Positions 44,211 through 53,066 of a stretch of 64,000 nt of DNA are shown piece after piece. The stretch is from Pseudomonas sp. dw_358 (GTDB lineage: Bacteria; Pseudomonadota; Gammaproteobacteria; Pseudomonadales; Pseudomonadaceae). Under the pieces are notes generated by a model that did no database searches, was not told where the DNA came from, and was given only the letters and a program-made list of their open reading frames with translations. The DNA lies in NCBI RefSeq assembly GCF_018449655.1, contig NZ_JAAVUX010000018.1, forward strand, positions 1 to 64,000. Direction: 5' to 3'. Position 1 is the first letter of the stretch; every line of letters begins with the position of its first letter. A program made the position numbers and the translations under genes.

Positions 44211-44786
44211 TCAGAAATTCATGCCATAGGCGTTGGCGACGGACTTCAGGCCTCCGGCGTAGCCTTGGCCAATGGCGCGGAATTTCCACTCCCCGTTACT
44301 GCGGTACAACTCGGCAAAGATCATCGCGGTTTCCACCGAGGCATCTTCTGCCAGGTCGTAGCGCACCACCTCGGCGCTGGTCACCTCGTCGAGGACACGG
44401 ATGTAGGCACCGCCGACCTGGCCGAAGCTGTGCTTGCGCGCTTCGGCGTCATGGATGGTCACCAGGAACAGCACTTTATCGACGTCGACAGGCACCGCCC
44501 CAAGGTCGACCTTCAGCACCTCGTCATCACCGTCACCGGCGCCGGTGCGGTTGTCGCCAGTGTGCTCGACCGAGCCGTCGGTGCTTTTCAGCTGGTTGTA
44601 GAAAATGAAGTCGGCATCGCTGCGCACCTTGCCATCAGTGCCCAGCAGCAGTGCGCTGGCATCCAGGTCGAACTCGGCGCCGTTGGTGGCCCGCGGGTTC
44701 CAGCCCAGGCCGATCAGCAATTGGTTGAGCGCAGGGTCGGTTTTGCTCAAGGAAAGATTACCGCCTTTTTGCAGAGACAATGTCAT
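44211..44786 (-). CDS. terD: TerD-family tellurite/stress-resistance protein
   Basis: The 191-residue TerD-domain protein has the start MTLSLQKGGNLSLSK, the calcium-site motif FDLDASALLLG, GDNRTGAGDGDDE and AEDASVETAMIFAELYR. TerD domains bind Ca2+ and act in tellurite, phage and colicin resistance. ATG 44786 follows CAGGAG. The frame runs on upstream through terC but that part is not TerD-like. It is the third gene of terZ-terC-terD. Confidence 0.9.
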   Translation of the reverse strand: MTLSLQKGGNLSLSKTDPALNQLLIGLGWNPRATNGAEFDLDASALLLGTDGKVRSDADFIFYNQLKSTDGSVEHTGDNRTGAGDGDDEVLKVDLGAVPVDVDKVLFLVTIHDAEARKHSFGQVGGAYIRVLDEVTSAEVVRYDLAEDASVETAMIFAELYRSNGEWKFRAIGQGYAGGLKSVANAYGMNF

Positions 44787-44812
44787 GTTGCAGCTCCTGA
44801 TTGTGGGATGGG

Positions 44813-45859
44813 TTATTGCGTTTCGTTCAGAGGAGGGTCTTGCGGCGCAGGGGCTTTGCCAGGAAACACCAGGCTGGCAATCACGCCGATGACCAGAACG
44901 CCCATCACGACCAGCAGGCTGGCGTTGGCGGCGATCTTGTAGCCGTGGCCGAAGAGGTGGTCGGTGGCGCTCAGGCCGAGTTTGACGGCAATGAAGAACA
45001 GCAGCGCGATCACCGCTTTCTCCAGATGCACCAGGTAGCGTTTCAGCGCTTCGAGCACGAAGTAGAGGGTGCGCAGGCCAAGAATGGCGAACAGCATCGC
45101 CGAGTAGACAATCAATGGCTCGCGGCTCACCGCGATCACCGCCGGGACGGAGTCGAAGGCAAACAGCACGTCGGAGACCTCCGCCACCACCAGACACAGA
45201 AACAGCGGCGTGGCGAAGATCGTGCCCTTGGCCGCCAGGCTCATGCCGGCATGCTCGGGCTTGAGGATCTCGGCTTCGAGGGTCTTGCGGGTGACGAAAA
45301 ACTGGTTGCCGTAAAGCTTGGGCCAGACCGGAAACAGGCGGGCGGCAAAGCGATAGGCCATGTGCGCCGAGTAGTCTTCTTCAGCCTCCTGATCGCCGCT
45401 GGCTCGGAGCATCATCACCGCCGTCCACGCCACGATCAGCGCGAACACCACCTCGACCCACGGCCCAAGGGCCAGCAGGCCGGTGCCGATCGCGACGAAG
45501 ACGCCACGAAAGACAATGGCACCGAGGATCCCCCAATACAGCACGCGATGGCGCAAGCCGTCGGGCACCTTGAACCAGGCGAAGATGGCCATGAAGACAA
45601 AGAGGTTGTCGACACTCAGGACCTTTTCCAGGGCATAGCCGGTGATGAACAGGCTGGCGACCTCCGCGCCGTGCTCGACATGGAGGAACCCGGCAAAGGC
45701 CAGCGACAGTGCGATCCAGAACACCGACCAGAGCGCCGCCTTGCCTAGCGACACAGGCCGGTCGCCCCGGTGAGTAAGCATGTCCAGCAGCATCGCGCCA
45801 ATGGCCATCCCGGCGAACACGGCCAGGGTCAGAGGCGGAAAACCGATTTGCGTATCCAC
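44813..45859 (-). CDS. terC: TerC-family membrane protein
   Basis: The 348-residue inner-membrane protein has about nine helices, with EKVLSVDNLFVF and SDVLFAFDSVPAVIA, the paired aspartate motifs of the TerC/Alx group, implicated in metal (Mn) export and tellurite resistance. The start is a GTG at 45859. It lies between two TerD-domain genes with gaps of 18 and 26 bp, so co-transcription is very likely. Confidence 0.92.
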   Translation of the reverse strand: MDTQIGFPPLTLAVFAGMAIGAMLLDMLTHRGDRPVSLGKAALWSVFWIALSLAFAGFLHVEHGAEVASLFITGYALEKVLSVDNLFVFMAIFAWFKVPDGLRHRVLYWGILGAIVFRGVFVAIGTGLLALGPWVEVVFALIVAWTAVMMLRASGDQEAEEDYSAHMAYRFAARLFPVWPKLYGNQFFVTRKTLEAEILKPEHAGMSLAAKGTIFATPLFLCLVVAEVSDVLFAFDSVPAVIAVSREPLIVYSAMLFAILGLRTLYFVLEALKRYLVHLEKAVIALLFFIAVKLGLSATDHLFGHGYKIAANASLLVVMGVLVIGVIASLVFPGKAPAPQDPPLNETQ

Positions 45860-45877
45860 GTGTGCGCCCCGGCCGGA

Positions 45878-46477
45878 TCAGTGGGCGCTCGCCGGGGACA
45901 AGGCCTCGGCGGCGAGGTTGACCAGATCATCGGCCGTACGGCCGTGGGTGGTCTGGCCGATGGCGCGGAAGTCCCAGCCCGACGCACTGCGTGTCAGGCA
46001 CGCCATGACAATGCCGGTGTGTGCGCCCTGTTCGGACAAGTTGAACCGTGCCAACTCTTGATGGCGTGCCGTGTCGATGACCCGGCAGTAGGCATTGCCG
46101 ACTTTCTCGAAGGATTGCCCGGTAAAACTGTTCACGGTAAATGCCAGATACTGGATATTGGCAGGCAGTCGATCCAGTTCGACCACGATGGATTCGTCGT
46201 CACCTTCGCCGTCACCCGTGCGGTTGTCGCCAGAGTGTTGCACAGCGCCATCTCGGGACGTCAGTTGGCGAAACCAGACCAGGTCGAAAGGCTTGAACTG
46301 TTGATCGAACAGGATGCAGGAAGCATCCAGGTCAATGGCGCCGCCCTGTCCCATCAACTTGCCGAAAAAGCCGCTCTGGAGCGGGTCCCAGCCCACACCG
46401 AGGGTGATCTTGTGCAGCCTGGCGGCCGCGGTCTTGTCCAGAGAGATTGTCTGATTCTTGCTCAGCGAAAGCGCCAT
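45878..46477 (-). CDS. terZ: TerZ/TerD-family stress protein
   Basis: The 199-residue TerD-domain protein has MALSLSKNQTISLDKTAAAR, GGAIDLDASCILFD, HSGDNRTGDGEGDDE and VGNAYCRVIDTA. ATG 46477 follows CGAGGAACTG. It is the first gene of the ter operon. The set lacks terA, terB and terE found in full plasmid ter operons, so a broader envelope/metal stress role is as likely as tellurite resistance. Confidence 0.85.
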   Translation of the reverse strand: MALSLSKNQTISLDKTAAARLHKITLGVGWDPLQSGFFGKLMGQGGAIDLDASCILFDQQFKPFDLVWFRQLTSRDGAVQHSGDNRTGDGEGDDESIVVELDRLPANIQYLAFTVNSFTGQSFEKVGNAYCRVIDTARHQELARFNLSEQGAHTGIVMACLTRSASGWDFRAIGQTTHGRTADDLVNLAAEALSPASAH

Positions 46478-46793
46478 TTCACAGTTCCTCGATAGTCTCG
46501 CCATCACTGCAAGCCTGAAACGAAAGTGCCCCGTTAAAGGTAACTTTCTGATTCAATCAGACAGTGGCATTTATGCGGTTACAGTTTGAACACTCGCGAC
46601 AGTTTGCAACATCAAGAGACACGTGACCGGGTGCACCGATAACAGTGCACACCGGTCTAATTCTCTTATCTGTTAGTCCACACAAGCGAGCGCCATTATG
46701 CATAAGGCGAGTGCTATTCAGGAGGATGTTTGGCAACTAAGGTATGACAAGAAGTGACATGGGCAGACGCAGGTCATGAATGCCCATGCAAGG
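46478..46793. other. Intergenic region upstream of the ter operon
   Basis: This region holds the inverted repeat at 46625-46657 and AT-rich promoter-like sequence, and separates the ter operon from a leftward reductase gene. No coding signal was seen. Confidence 0.45.
46625..46657. promoter_or_regulatory. Long inverted repeat upstream of the ter operon
   Basis: GACCGG-GTGCAC pairs with GTGCAC-ACCGGTC (one extra base) around an 8-nt spacer, 147 bp upstream of terZ. It could be an operator or the terminator of the leftward reductase gene's upstream transcript. Confidence 0.4.
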
Positions 46794-47654
46794 TTACAAC
46801 GTTTCCAACCGGGCCAGTACGTCGGCCGACAACACCAGTTGCGCCGCCGAGAGGTTCTCGTGCAGATGGGTGACCGACGACGTGCCCGGAATCAGCAACA
46901 GGTTCGGCGCCCGTTGCAGCAGCCATGCCAGCGCGACGCGCATCGGCGATGCGCCCAGCTGTGCGGCCACATCGCTCAAGGCCTGGGATTGCAGCGGGGT
47001 GAATCCCCCCAGCGGGAAGAACGGCACGTAGGCAACCCCCTGCTGCTCCAGCGTGTCGATCAGCGCTTCATCGTCCCGGTGGGTGAGGTTGTAGTGGTTC
47101 TGTACGCAAACCACCTTGGCGATCCCCTGCGCCTCCCGTATCTGAACGGCGCTGACGTTGCTCAGGCCCAAATGGCGGATCAGCCCCTGATCCTGCAGGT
47201 GGGCCAGCGCGGTAAAGGGGGCCTCGATAGACGCTTCATCCGGGGCGTGCAAGGTGCCCCAGGCACGGAAGTTGACCACCTCCAGCACATCGAGCCCAAG
47301 GTTGCGCAGGTTGTCATGAACCGCCTGGGTCAACTCGGCGGGGGATTGCGCCGGGTTCCACGACGCATCCGCACCGCGCACCGCGCCGACCTTGGTGACA
47401 ATCACCAGCTCGTCCGCATATGGATGCAAGGCCTCGCGGATCAACTGGTTGGTGACATGGGGACCGTAGAAGTCCGAGGTGTCGATGTGATTGACCCCGG
47501 CGGCCAGCGCCGCACGCAGCACGGCAAGCGCGCTGGCGCGATCCTTGGGGGGCCCGAACACACCGGGGCCGGCCAGTTGCATGGCGCCAAAGCCCAGGCG
47601 GTTGACGCTACGGTCGCCCAGTTGAAAGGTGCCGGCTTGCAGGGCGTGGGTCAT
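46794..47654 (-). CDS. pdxI: Aldo/keto reductase, probable pyridoxal reductase (PdxI/YdbC-like)
   Basis: The 286-residue AKR barrel aligns strongly by eye with E. coli YdbC/PdxI: RLGFGAMQLAGPGVFGPPKD, VNHIDTSDFYGPHVTNQLIR, VVNFRAWG, QNHYNLTHRDDEALID and FPLGGFTPLQSQALSDVA. PdxI reduces pyridoxal to pyridoxine with NADPH. The usual AKR histidine is asparagine (VVN), as in YdbC. It is divergent from a LysR gene that probably regulates it. Confidence 0.82.
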   Translation of the reverse strand: MTHALQAGTFQLGDRSVNRLGFGAMQLAGPGVFGPPKDRASALAVLRAALAAGVNHIDTSDFYGPHVTNQLIREALHPYADELVIVTKVGAVRGADASWNPAQSPAELTQAVHDNLRNLGLDVLEVVNFRAWGTLHAPDEASIEAPFTALAHLQDQGLIRHLGLSNVSAVQIREAQGIAKVVCVQNHYNLTHRDDEALIDTLEQQGVAYVPFFPLGGFTPLQSQALSDVAAQLGASPMRVALAWLLQRAPNLLLIPGTSSVTHLHENLSAAQLVLSADVLARLETL

Positions 47655-47753
47655 GGAAAATACCTCGTCGAATGGGTGTCGAACCACTATAAGCCTTGAC
47701 CACTGCAAGGGTAATCCGTTGCAATCAGCACAGGCTGTACGGGGGAATGGACA

Positions 47754-48665
47754 ATGGCAACCGACATTCAAGACTTGCTGGCCTTTGTCGCGGTGGTCCA
47801 GGGCGCCGGCTTTCGCGAAGGCGCGCGGGCCAGCGGAAAATCGGCATCGAGCCTCAGCGACGGCGTGCGCCGCCTCGAAGCGCGACTGGGAGTGCGCCTG
47901 CTCAACCGTACCACCCGCAGCGTGGTGCCTACCGAGGCCGGCGCGCAACTGATGGCGCGGATCGTGCCGGCCTTGGGCGAAGTGGCCGCGGCGCTGGACG
48001 TGGTCAATGACTTCCGCGATCGCCCCTCCGGGACATTGCGGCTCAACGTTCCGGTCAGCGCCGCGCGGCTGGTGTTGCCGGCGATCGTCACACCGTTTTT
48101 GCAGCTGTACCCGGACATCCGTCTGGAGGTGATGGTGGACGACAGTTTCGTCGACATGCTGGCGGCGGGTTGCGACGCCGGTATCCGCTATGACGAACGC
48201 CTGGAGCAGGACATGATCGCGGTGCCCATCGGGCCACGCTGGCAACGCTTCGCTGCGGCGGCCTCACCGGGCTACCTGGACCGCGCAGGGCGCCCGGAGC
48301 ATCCACGCGAGCTGCTCAAGCATGCCTGCCTGCGAGGCAGGTTCAGCAGTGGTGCCCTGCCGGCGTGGGAATTCGAGCGCGACGGCGAAAGCCTGCGCAT
48401 CGAGCCGAGCGGACCGCTGATCGTCAACATTGGCGGCGCCGTGGACCTGGCAGTGGATTCGGCAGTGGCCGGACTGGGCATTGTCAATCTGTTCGAGGAC
48501 TGGTTGCGGCCGTACATCGACCGAGGGCAGCTGGAACCGGTGCTGGAGCCCTGGTGGCCGAGGTTTACCGGGCCGTTCCTGTATTACCCCGGGCGGCGCT
48601 ATGTACCCTCGCCGTTGCGGGCGTTCGTGGCGTTCATCAAACTGCAGGACCGTGCGTGCTCGTGA
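47754..48665 (+). CDS. LysR-family transcriptional regulator
   Basis: The 303-residue regulator has an HTH (DIQDLLAFVAVVQGAGFREG followed by SSLSDGVRRLEARLG) and an effector domain with LRLNVPVSAARLVLPAIVTP. It is divergent from the pdxI-like gene with a 99-bp promoter gap. A REP-like palindrome follows its stop. Confidence 0.87.
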   Translation: MATDIQDLLAFVAVVQGAGFREGARASGKSASSLSDGVRRLEARLGVRLLNRTTRSVVPTEAGAQLMARIVPALGEVAAALDVVNDFRDRPSGTLRLNVPVSAARLVLPAIVTPFLQLYPDIRLEVMVDDSFVDMLAAGCDAGIRYDERLEQDMIAVPIGPRWQRFAAAASPGYLDRAGRPEHPRELLKHACLRGRFSSGALPAWEFERDGESLRIEPSGPLIVNIGGAVDLAVDSAVAGLGIVNLFEDWLRPYIDRGQLEPVLEPWWPRFTGPFLYYPGRRYVPSPLRAFVAFIKLQDRACS

Positions 48666-48684
48666 AGATAGCACCGCATCGGTC

Positions 48685-48698
48685 CCGAGCAAGCTCGG
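48685..48698. repeat. REP-like palindrome
   Basis: CCGAGCAAGCTCGG repeats the core of the long hairpin at 14549-14618. It lies between the convergent LysR and reductase genes. Confidence 0.5.
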
Positions 48699-48716
48699 TC
48701 CAGCAGGAGTACCGGC

Positions 48717-49664
48717 CTACTTCACGTCAGTCAAAGCGGCGATCTGCTGCGGGCTGAGCCTCAAGGTTGCCGCCTTGGCAAAGCTCGCCACCTGCTCGAC
48801 GCTGGTGGCGCTGGCAATGGGTGCGGTCACCCCTTCACGGGCGATCAACCACGCCAGCGCCACTTCCGCCGGTTTGGCTGAATGCTCGGCCGCCACGCCA
48901 TCAAGCACCTCCAGCAGCGCCAGGCCACGTTTGTCCAGGTACTTGGCGATACCCTTGCCGCGCTTGCTCTTGCTCAGGTCCGCCTCGCTACGGTACTTAC
49001 CCGAAAGGAACCCCGATGCCAGGCTGTAGTAAGTCACCACACCTATGTCATTGGCAATCACCGTATCGCGCAGGGCACCGTCGAACTGGCTGCGGTCGTA
49101 CAGGTTATATTCGGGTTGCAGCACCTGATAGGCCTGCAACTGATGCTCGCGCGCGGCCAGCAGCGACGCCTGCAACTGCTCGGCATCCAGGTTGGAAACA
49201 CCGACCGAGCGAATCTTGCCGGCCTTGAGCAACTGCTGATAGGCGCCAAGGGATTCTTCGTAGGGGGTTTGAGGGTCCGGCCAGTGGGAAAAATACAGTT
49301 CGACGTGATCGGTCTGCAGGCGTTCCAAGGATGCTTCCAGCGCCTTGGGAATATAGGCCGCCGACAGGCCCTTCTTGCCCTCCCCCATGTCCGAACCGAC
49401 CTTGGTAAAGAGGGCTACCTTGTCCCGCACCCCAGGCCGTGCCTTGAGCCAGCGGCCAATGATGGTTTCCGATTCGCCGCCCTTGTTGCCCGGGGCCCAG
49501 GCCGAGTAGACGTCGGCCGTGTCGATGGCGTTGAAGCCATGATCGACGAAGGCATCGAGCACCGCGAAGCTGGTGGCCTCGTCAATGGTCCAGCCGAACA
49601 CGTTGCCGCCGAATACCAACGGGGCGATGTCGAATCCGGTCTTGCCGAGTGGACGCTTTTGCAT
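48717..49664 (-). CDS. Aldo/keto reductase
   Basis: The 315-residue AKR barrel has FNAIDTADVYSAW, the catalytic lysine in LFTKVGSDMG, the histidine in LYFSHWPDP and a C-terminal NADP-binding stretch APIASATSVEQV. It resembles broad-specificity YajO/Gre2-like reductases. Substrate unknown. It is monocistronic. Confidence 0.85.
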   Translation of the reverse strand: MQKRPLGKTGFDIAPLVFGGNVFGWTIDEATSFAVLDAFVDHGFNAIDTADVYSAWAPGNKGGESETIIGRWLKARPGVRDKVALFTKVGSDMGEGKKGLSAAYIPKALEASLERLQTDHVELYFSHWPDPQTPYEESLGAYQQLLKAGKIRSVGVSNLDAEQLQASLLAAREHQLQAYQVLQPEYNLYDRSQFDGALRDTVIANDIGVVTYYSLASGFLSGKYRSEADLSKSKRGKGIAKYLDKRGLALLEVLDGVAAEHSAKPAEVALAWLIAREGVTAPIASATSVEQVASFAKAATLRLSPQQIAALTDVK

Positions 49665-49895
49665 GTCGTTCTCCTTGCGAGTGAATTGAAACGTACGCAG
49701 ACCTGGCAGGGGCTTAAGTCCAGACGTCAGATTTGCCCATTGGTTCGCCGCTCGCGGATGAAAGCCGTTTCACCTGCGGTCGGTCTGCATTAAACCTTTT
49801 GCACAAAACCGTTTGCGAGGCTCTGGCACCGAACTCTCGCCGCTACCCTGTACTCACACCACCAGCGAATTCATCCACTGCTGCCGGAGAAGGCC

Positions 49896-50294
49896 ATGAG
49901 CACTTTGCACCACGCCATCAAGATTCAGGCGCCCCGCGCCAAGGTCTATCGCGCCCTTACAGACATTGCCCAGATGGGCCAGTGGCATCTGGGCGAGGTC
50001 GGCGGCGAAATAGCCCCGGGGAGCACCCTGACCCTCAGCCCGCGCGCCGGGCAGCGCTTCAGCTGGCGCACTGAATCCCTGCAAACCGACCAGGCTATCG
50101 TGCAGACCTGCACCGAAGGTGCCGGCAGCTCGGCCGGTAAACAACTCAGCTTCACGCTCAGTGATCTGCCGGGCGGCCTGACGCTGGTGCAGCTCAGTGA
50201 CGGCGAATGGCACGAGGGCGATCCTCATCGAGCCTTTTGCAACACCCACTGGGGCGACGTCCTCAACCGCCTGAAAAATTTCACCGAGGAGTGA
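49896..50294 (+). CDS. SRPBCC-domain protein (AHSA1-like)
   Basis: The 132-residue START-like fold protein begins MSTLHHAIKIQAPRAKVYRA and contains WRTESLQTDQAIVQTC and a C-terminal helix. Such proteins bind hydrophobic ligands. It lies 6 bp before the UbiD gene and is almost certainly co-transcribed, so it may bind the aromatic substrate or product of that enzyme. Confidence 0.75.
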   Translation: MSTLHHAIKIQAPRAKVYRALTDIAQMGQWHLGEVGGEIAPGSTLTLSPRAGQRFSWRTESLQTDQAIVQTCTEGAGSSAGKQLSFTLSDLPGGLTLVQLSDGEWHEGDPHRAFCNTHWGDVLNRLKNFTEE

Positions 50295-50300
50295 ACGACC

Positions 50301-51848
50301 ATGCCCCAGAAAAAACCCGATTCCTATAAGGTCAGCAAGCCCGGCGAACCCCATCCCATGGGCTGGGAAGTCCCGCCCGTCAATGATCTGCGCTCGGCCA
50401 TCGAGCTGCTCAAGGGCCTGCCCGGCCAGTACATCGAGACCGACCGCGAGGTGGACCCCATTGCCGAATTGGCAGGTGTCTACCGCTACATCGGCGCCGG
50501 CGGTACGGTGATGCGGCCGACCCGAATCGGCCCGGCCATGACCTTCAACAGCATCAAGGGGTTTGCGGAGTCCCGGGTACTGGTAGGCATGATGGCCAGT
50601 CGCGAGCGGGTCAGTGCGCTGCTGGGCGCGCCGGTGCGCGAGCTTGGCATCCAGATGGCCGAAGCGCGCCGGCATATTCTGCCGCCAGAAATCGTCGACG
50701 CCAGCAAGGCGCCCTGCCAGCAAGTGGTGCACCGGGCCAGCGACCCTGATTTCGACTTGCGCAAATTGCTGCCCGCCCCCACCAACACCCCGGACGACGC
50801 CGGCCCGTTCTTCTGCTTGGGGCTGGTCCTGGGCAGCGATCCCGACGACCGTGAGAACGTCGACGTGACCATTCACCGTCTGTGCGTGCAAGGCAAGGAC
50901 GAAATGTCGATCTTCTTTGCCCCAGGTCGCCACATCGATGCTTTTCGACAGAAAGCCGAAGCCCAGGGCAAGCCCTTACCGGTCTCGATCAACATGGGGC
51001 TGGACCCGGCAATCCTGATCGGCGCCACCTTCGAAGCGCCGACCACGCCGTTCGGCTTCAATGAGCTGTGTGTCGCCGGCGGACTGCGCGGCCGCGCGGT
51101 GGAATTGGTGGAGTGCCTGACCGTGCCGCAGGTGGCCATTGCCCGCGCCGAGATCGTCATCGAAGGCGAGATCCTGCCCGACGTGCGCGTGGCCGAAGAC
51201 CAGAACACCGGCACCGGCAAGGCCATGCCCGAGTTTCCCGGCTATAACGGCAACGCCAACCCCTCGCTGCCGGTGATCAAGGTCAAGGCCATCACCACCC
51301 GAACCCGGCCGATCCTGCAGACCTTGGTCGGGCCCGGCGAAGAGCACGTGAGCCTCGCGGGCATCCCCACCGAAGCCAGTATCCACCTGGCCTGCGAGGA
51401 CGCCCTGCCAGGCCTGGTCAAGAACGTGTACGCCCACAGTTCCGGCGGCGGCAAATTCCTCGCGGTCATCCAGGTCGCCAAGCGCAACGCCGCCGACGAC
51501 GGTATGGCCAAGCAGGCAGCCGTGATCGCCCTGGCGGTGTACCGCGAGCTCAAGAACGTCATTCTGGTGGACGAAGACGTGGACCTGTTCGATACCAACG
51601 ACGTGCTCTGGGCCATGCAGACACGTTTCGTCGGTGATCTGGACACCACCTTCCTGCCAGGGGTGACCGGGCACGTGCTGGACCCTTCGCAAACCCCCGA
51701 GTACGACCCGCGGGTGTCGAGCAAGGGCACCACCACCAAGACCATCTTCGACTGCACGGCGCCCTTCCATCTGAAGGAGCACTTCGTGCGCGCGCAATTC
51801 AAGGAAGTGGACCCGGCCCTGTGGGCGCCAGAGTTGTTCAGCCGTTGA
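50301..51848 (+). CDS. UbiD-family prenylated-FMN decarboxylase
   Basis: The 515-residue protein belongs to the UbiD/Fdc family, reversible decarboxylases of aromatic or unsaturated acids that use prenylated FMN. Visible are ASDPDFDLRKLLPAP, AEIVIEGEILPD near residue 283 (the Glu/Asp catalytic stretch) and VDEDVDLFDTNDVLWA. UbiQ biosynthetic UbiD is usually encoded elsewhere. Context with SRPBCC, a LysR gene and an aldehyde dehydrogenase suggests aromatic-acid catabolism. The UbiX-type prenyltransferase needed for its cofactor is not in the window. Confidence 0.82.
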   Translation: MPQKKPDSYKVSKPGEPHPMGWEVPPVNDLRSAIELLKGLPGQYIETDREVDPIAELAGVYRYIGAGGTVMRPTRIGPAMTFNSIKGFAESRVLVGMMASRERVSALLGAPVRELGIQMAEARRHILPPEIVDASKAPCQQVVHRASDPDFDLRKLLPAPTNTPDDAGPFFCLGLVLGSDPDDRENVDVTIHRLCVQGKDEMSIFFAPGRHIDAFRQKAEAQGKPLPVSINMGLDPAILIGATFEAPTTPFGFNELCVAGGLRGRAVELVECLTVPQVAIARAEIVIEGEILPDVRVAEDQNTGTGKAMPEFPGYNGNANPSLPVIKVKAITTRTRPILQTLVGPGEEHVSLAGIPTEASIHLACEDALPGLVKNVYAHSSGGGKFLAVIQVAKRNAADDGMAKQAAVIALAVYRELKNVILVDEDVDLFDTNDVLWAMQTRFVGDLDTTFLPGVTGHVLDPSQTPEYDPRVSSKGTTTKTIFDCTAPFHLKEHFVRAQFKEVDPALWAPELFSR

Positions 51849-52112
51849 GGCACCGGCAAGCACTGCGGACGACGGTTGCCCCGGGTCTGAATCGGCGGCC
51901 GAGGAGAGCTCGAAGTGTTGTTGGGCCGTCAGTTTTTCAGGCGCTTGTCTGCGGCGTGGCCAAGGGAGCCCGCCGCCCAGCGGATTCAGGGTCAGCCGAT
52001 CGCCGACAGCTCACTTGCCGCGTGGTCTCTGAGGAAGTCGAAAATCTGGACCCGGTCAATCAGGCAATACACCCCGCCCCAGGGTGGAGAAATCTGCAAC
52101 AGCTGGAGGATT

Positions 52113-52964
52113 TCAGCCCTCCTGCAAATCCAGCAAGCGCTGCGCATTGCCCCGCAAATGCCCGCTGCGCCAGACAAAGTACAGGTCCGTACGCCCCGCT
52201 GCCCCCAACGAATGCACCCGCACCGCCGCCCGCCCCGGCAGCGTATCGAGCATCGCCCGGGGCACCCAGGCGGCACCCGCACCAGCGCCCACGCAGGCGA
52301 GCATGGTGTGATAGGACTCCATTTCGATCAGCGGCAGCCGCTCGCCCCCGGTGGCTTGGAGCCATCGGTCCAGACGCAGGCGAAACGAGCAGTTCTGCCG
52401 AAAGCCATACACTTCCCGACACTGGAGGTCACCGGCTGACCGCACCGGGCCGTGGGCACGCTCAGTGATCAGCAGCAGGTCATCCGAAAACGCATAGCGG
52501 CTGTCCAGCGCCGGTGATTGCACCGGACCGTCGGTCAGGGCGATGTCCAATAACCCCTCGGCGACCTGACTCATCAAGACTTCGGAGACGTCACTGCGGA
52601 TATCCATGCTGACCTGGGGATGGCGTTGGCGAAAGCGTCCCACCAACTGCGGCATGAAGGCCACCAGGCCGACGTCCAACGCGCCGAGGGTCAGGTGTCC
52701 GCCAATCTCCTCCTCGCGCACCAATGCCTTGGCACCATCGCTCAACTCAAGAATCTGCAACGCCCGCTCCAGCAGCGCCCGGCCGGCCGGCGCCAGGGTG
52801 AGGCGCTGTTTCTCTCGCACGAACAACTGGCAATCCAGATCGGCTTCCAGTTGCTGAATGCGCAGGGTCACACCGGACGGTACCCGGTGCAATTCCTTGG
52901 CGGCGACCGTCACCGAGCCGGTGCGGGCCACCGCGCAGAAGGCACGTAATTGCGAAAGCTGCAT
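52113..52964 (-). CDS. LysR-family transcriptional regulator
   Basis: The 283-residue regulator has an HTH (MQLSQLRAFCAVARTGSVTV followed by SGVTLRIQQLEADLD) and an effector domain with TLGALDVGLVAFMPQLVGRF. It lies between the UbiD and aldehyde dehydrogenase genes and is divergent from the latter by 102 bp, so either could be its target. The 264 bp between the UbiD stop and its own stop hold no convincing gene. Confidence 0.87.
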   Translation of the reverse strand: MQLSQLRAFCAVARTGSVTVAAKELHRVPSGVTLRIQQLEADLDCQLFVREKQRLTLAPAGRALLERALQILELSDGAKALVREEEIGGHLTLGALDVGLVAFMPQLVGRFRQRHPQVSMDIRSDVSEVLMSQVAEGLLDIALTDGPVQSPALDSRYAFSDDLLLITERAHGPVRSAGDLQCREVYGFRQNCSFRLRLDRWLQATGGERLPLIEMESYHTMLACVGAGAGAAWVPRAMLDTLPGRAAVRVHSLGAAGRTDLYFVWRSGHLRGNAQRLLDLQEG

Positions 52965-53066
52965 AGATATTCTCTTCTTGGAAACGGTCGACTCAATATA
53001 TTTCAATTTCCACAACAACTGCAAAGCCCTAGGCTGAACCTCACATGAACCTGCGGAGAAACTTCC

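Noticed and set aside
44787..45197. N-terminal extension of the TerD frame into terC
   Set aside because: TerD starts at 44786 with a good ribosome-binding site. The extension is non-TerD sequence within terC.
51849..52112. Possible gene in the gap after the UbiD gene
   Set aside because: Open frames exist on both strands but without ribosome-binding site, domain or family resemblance.
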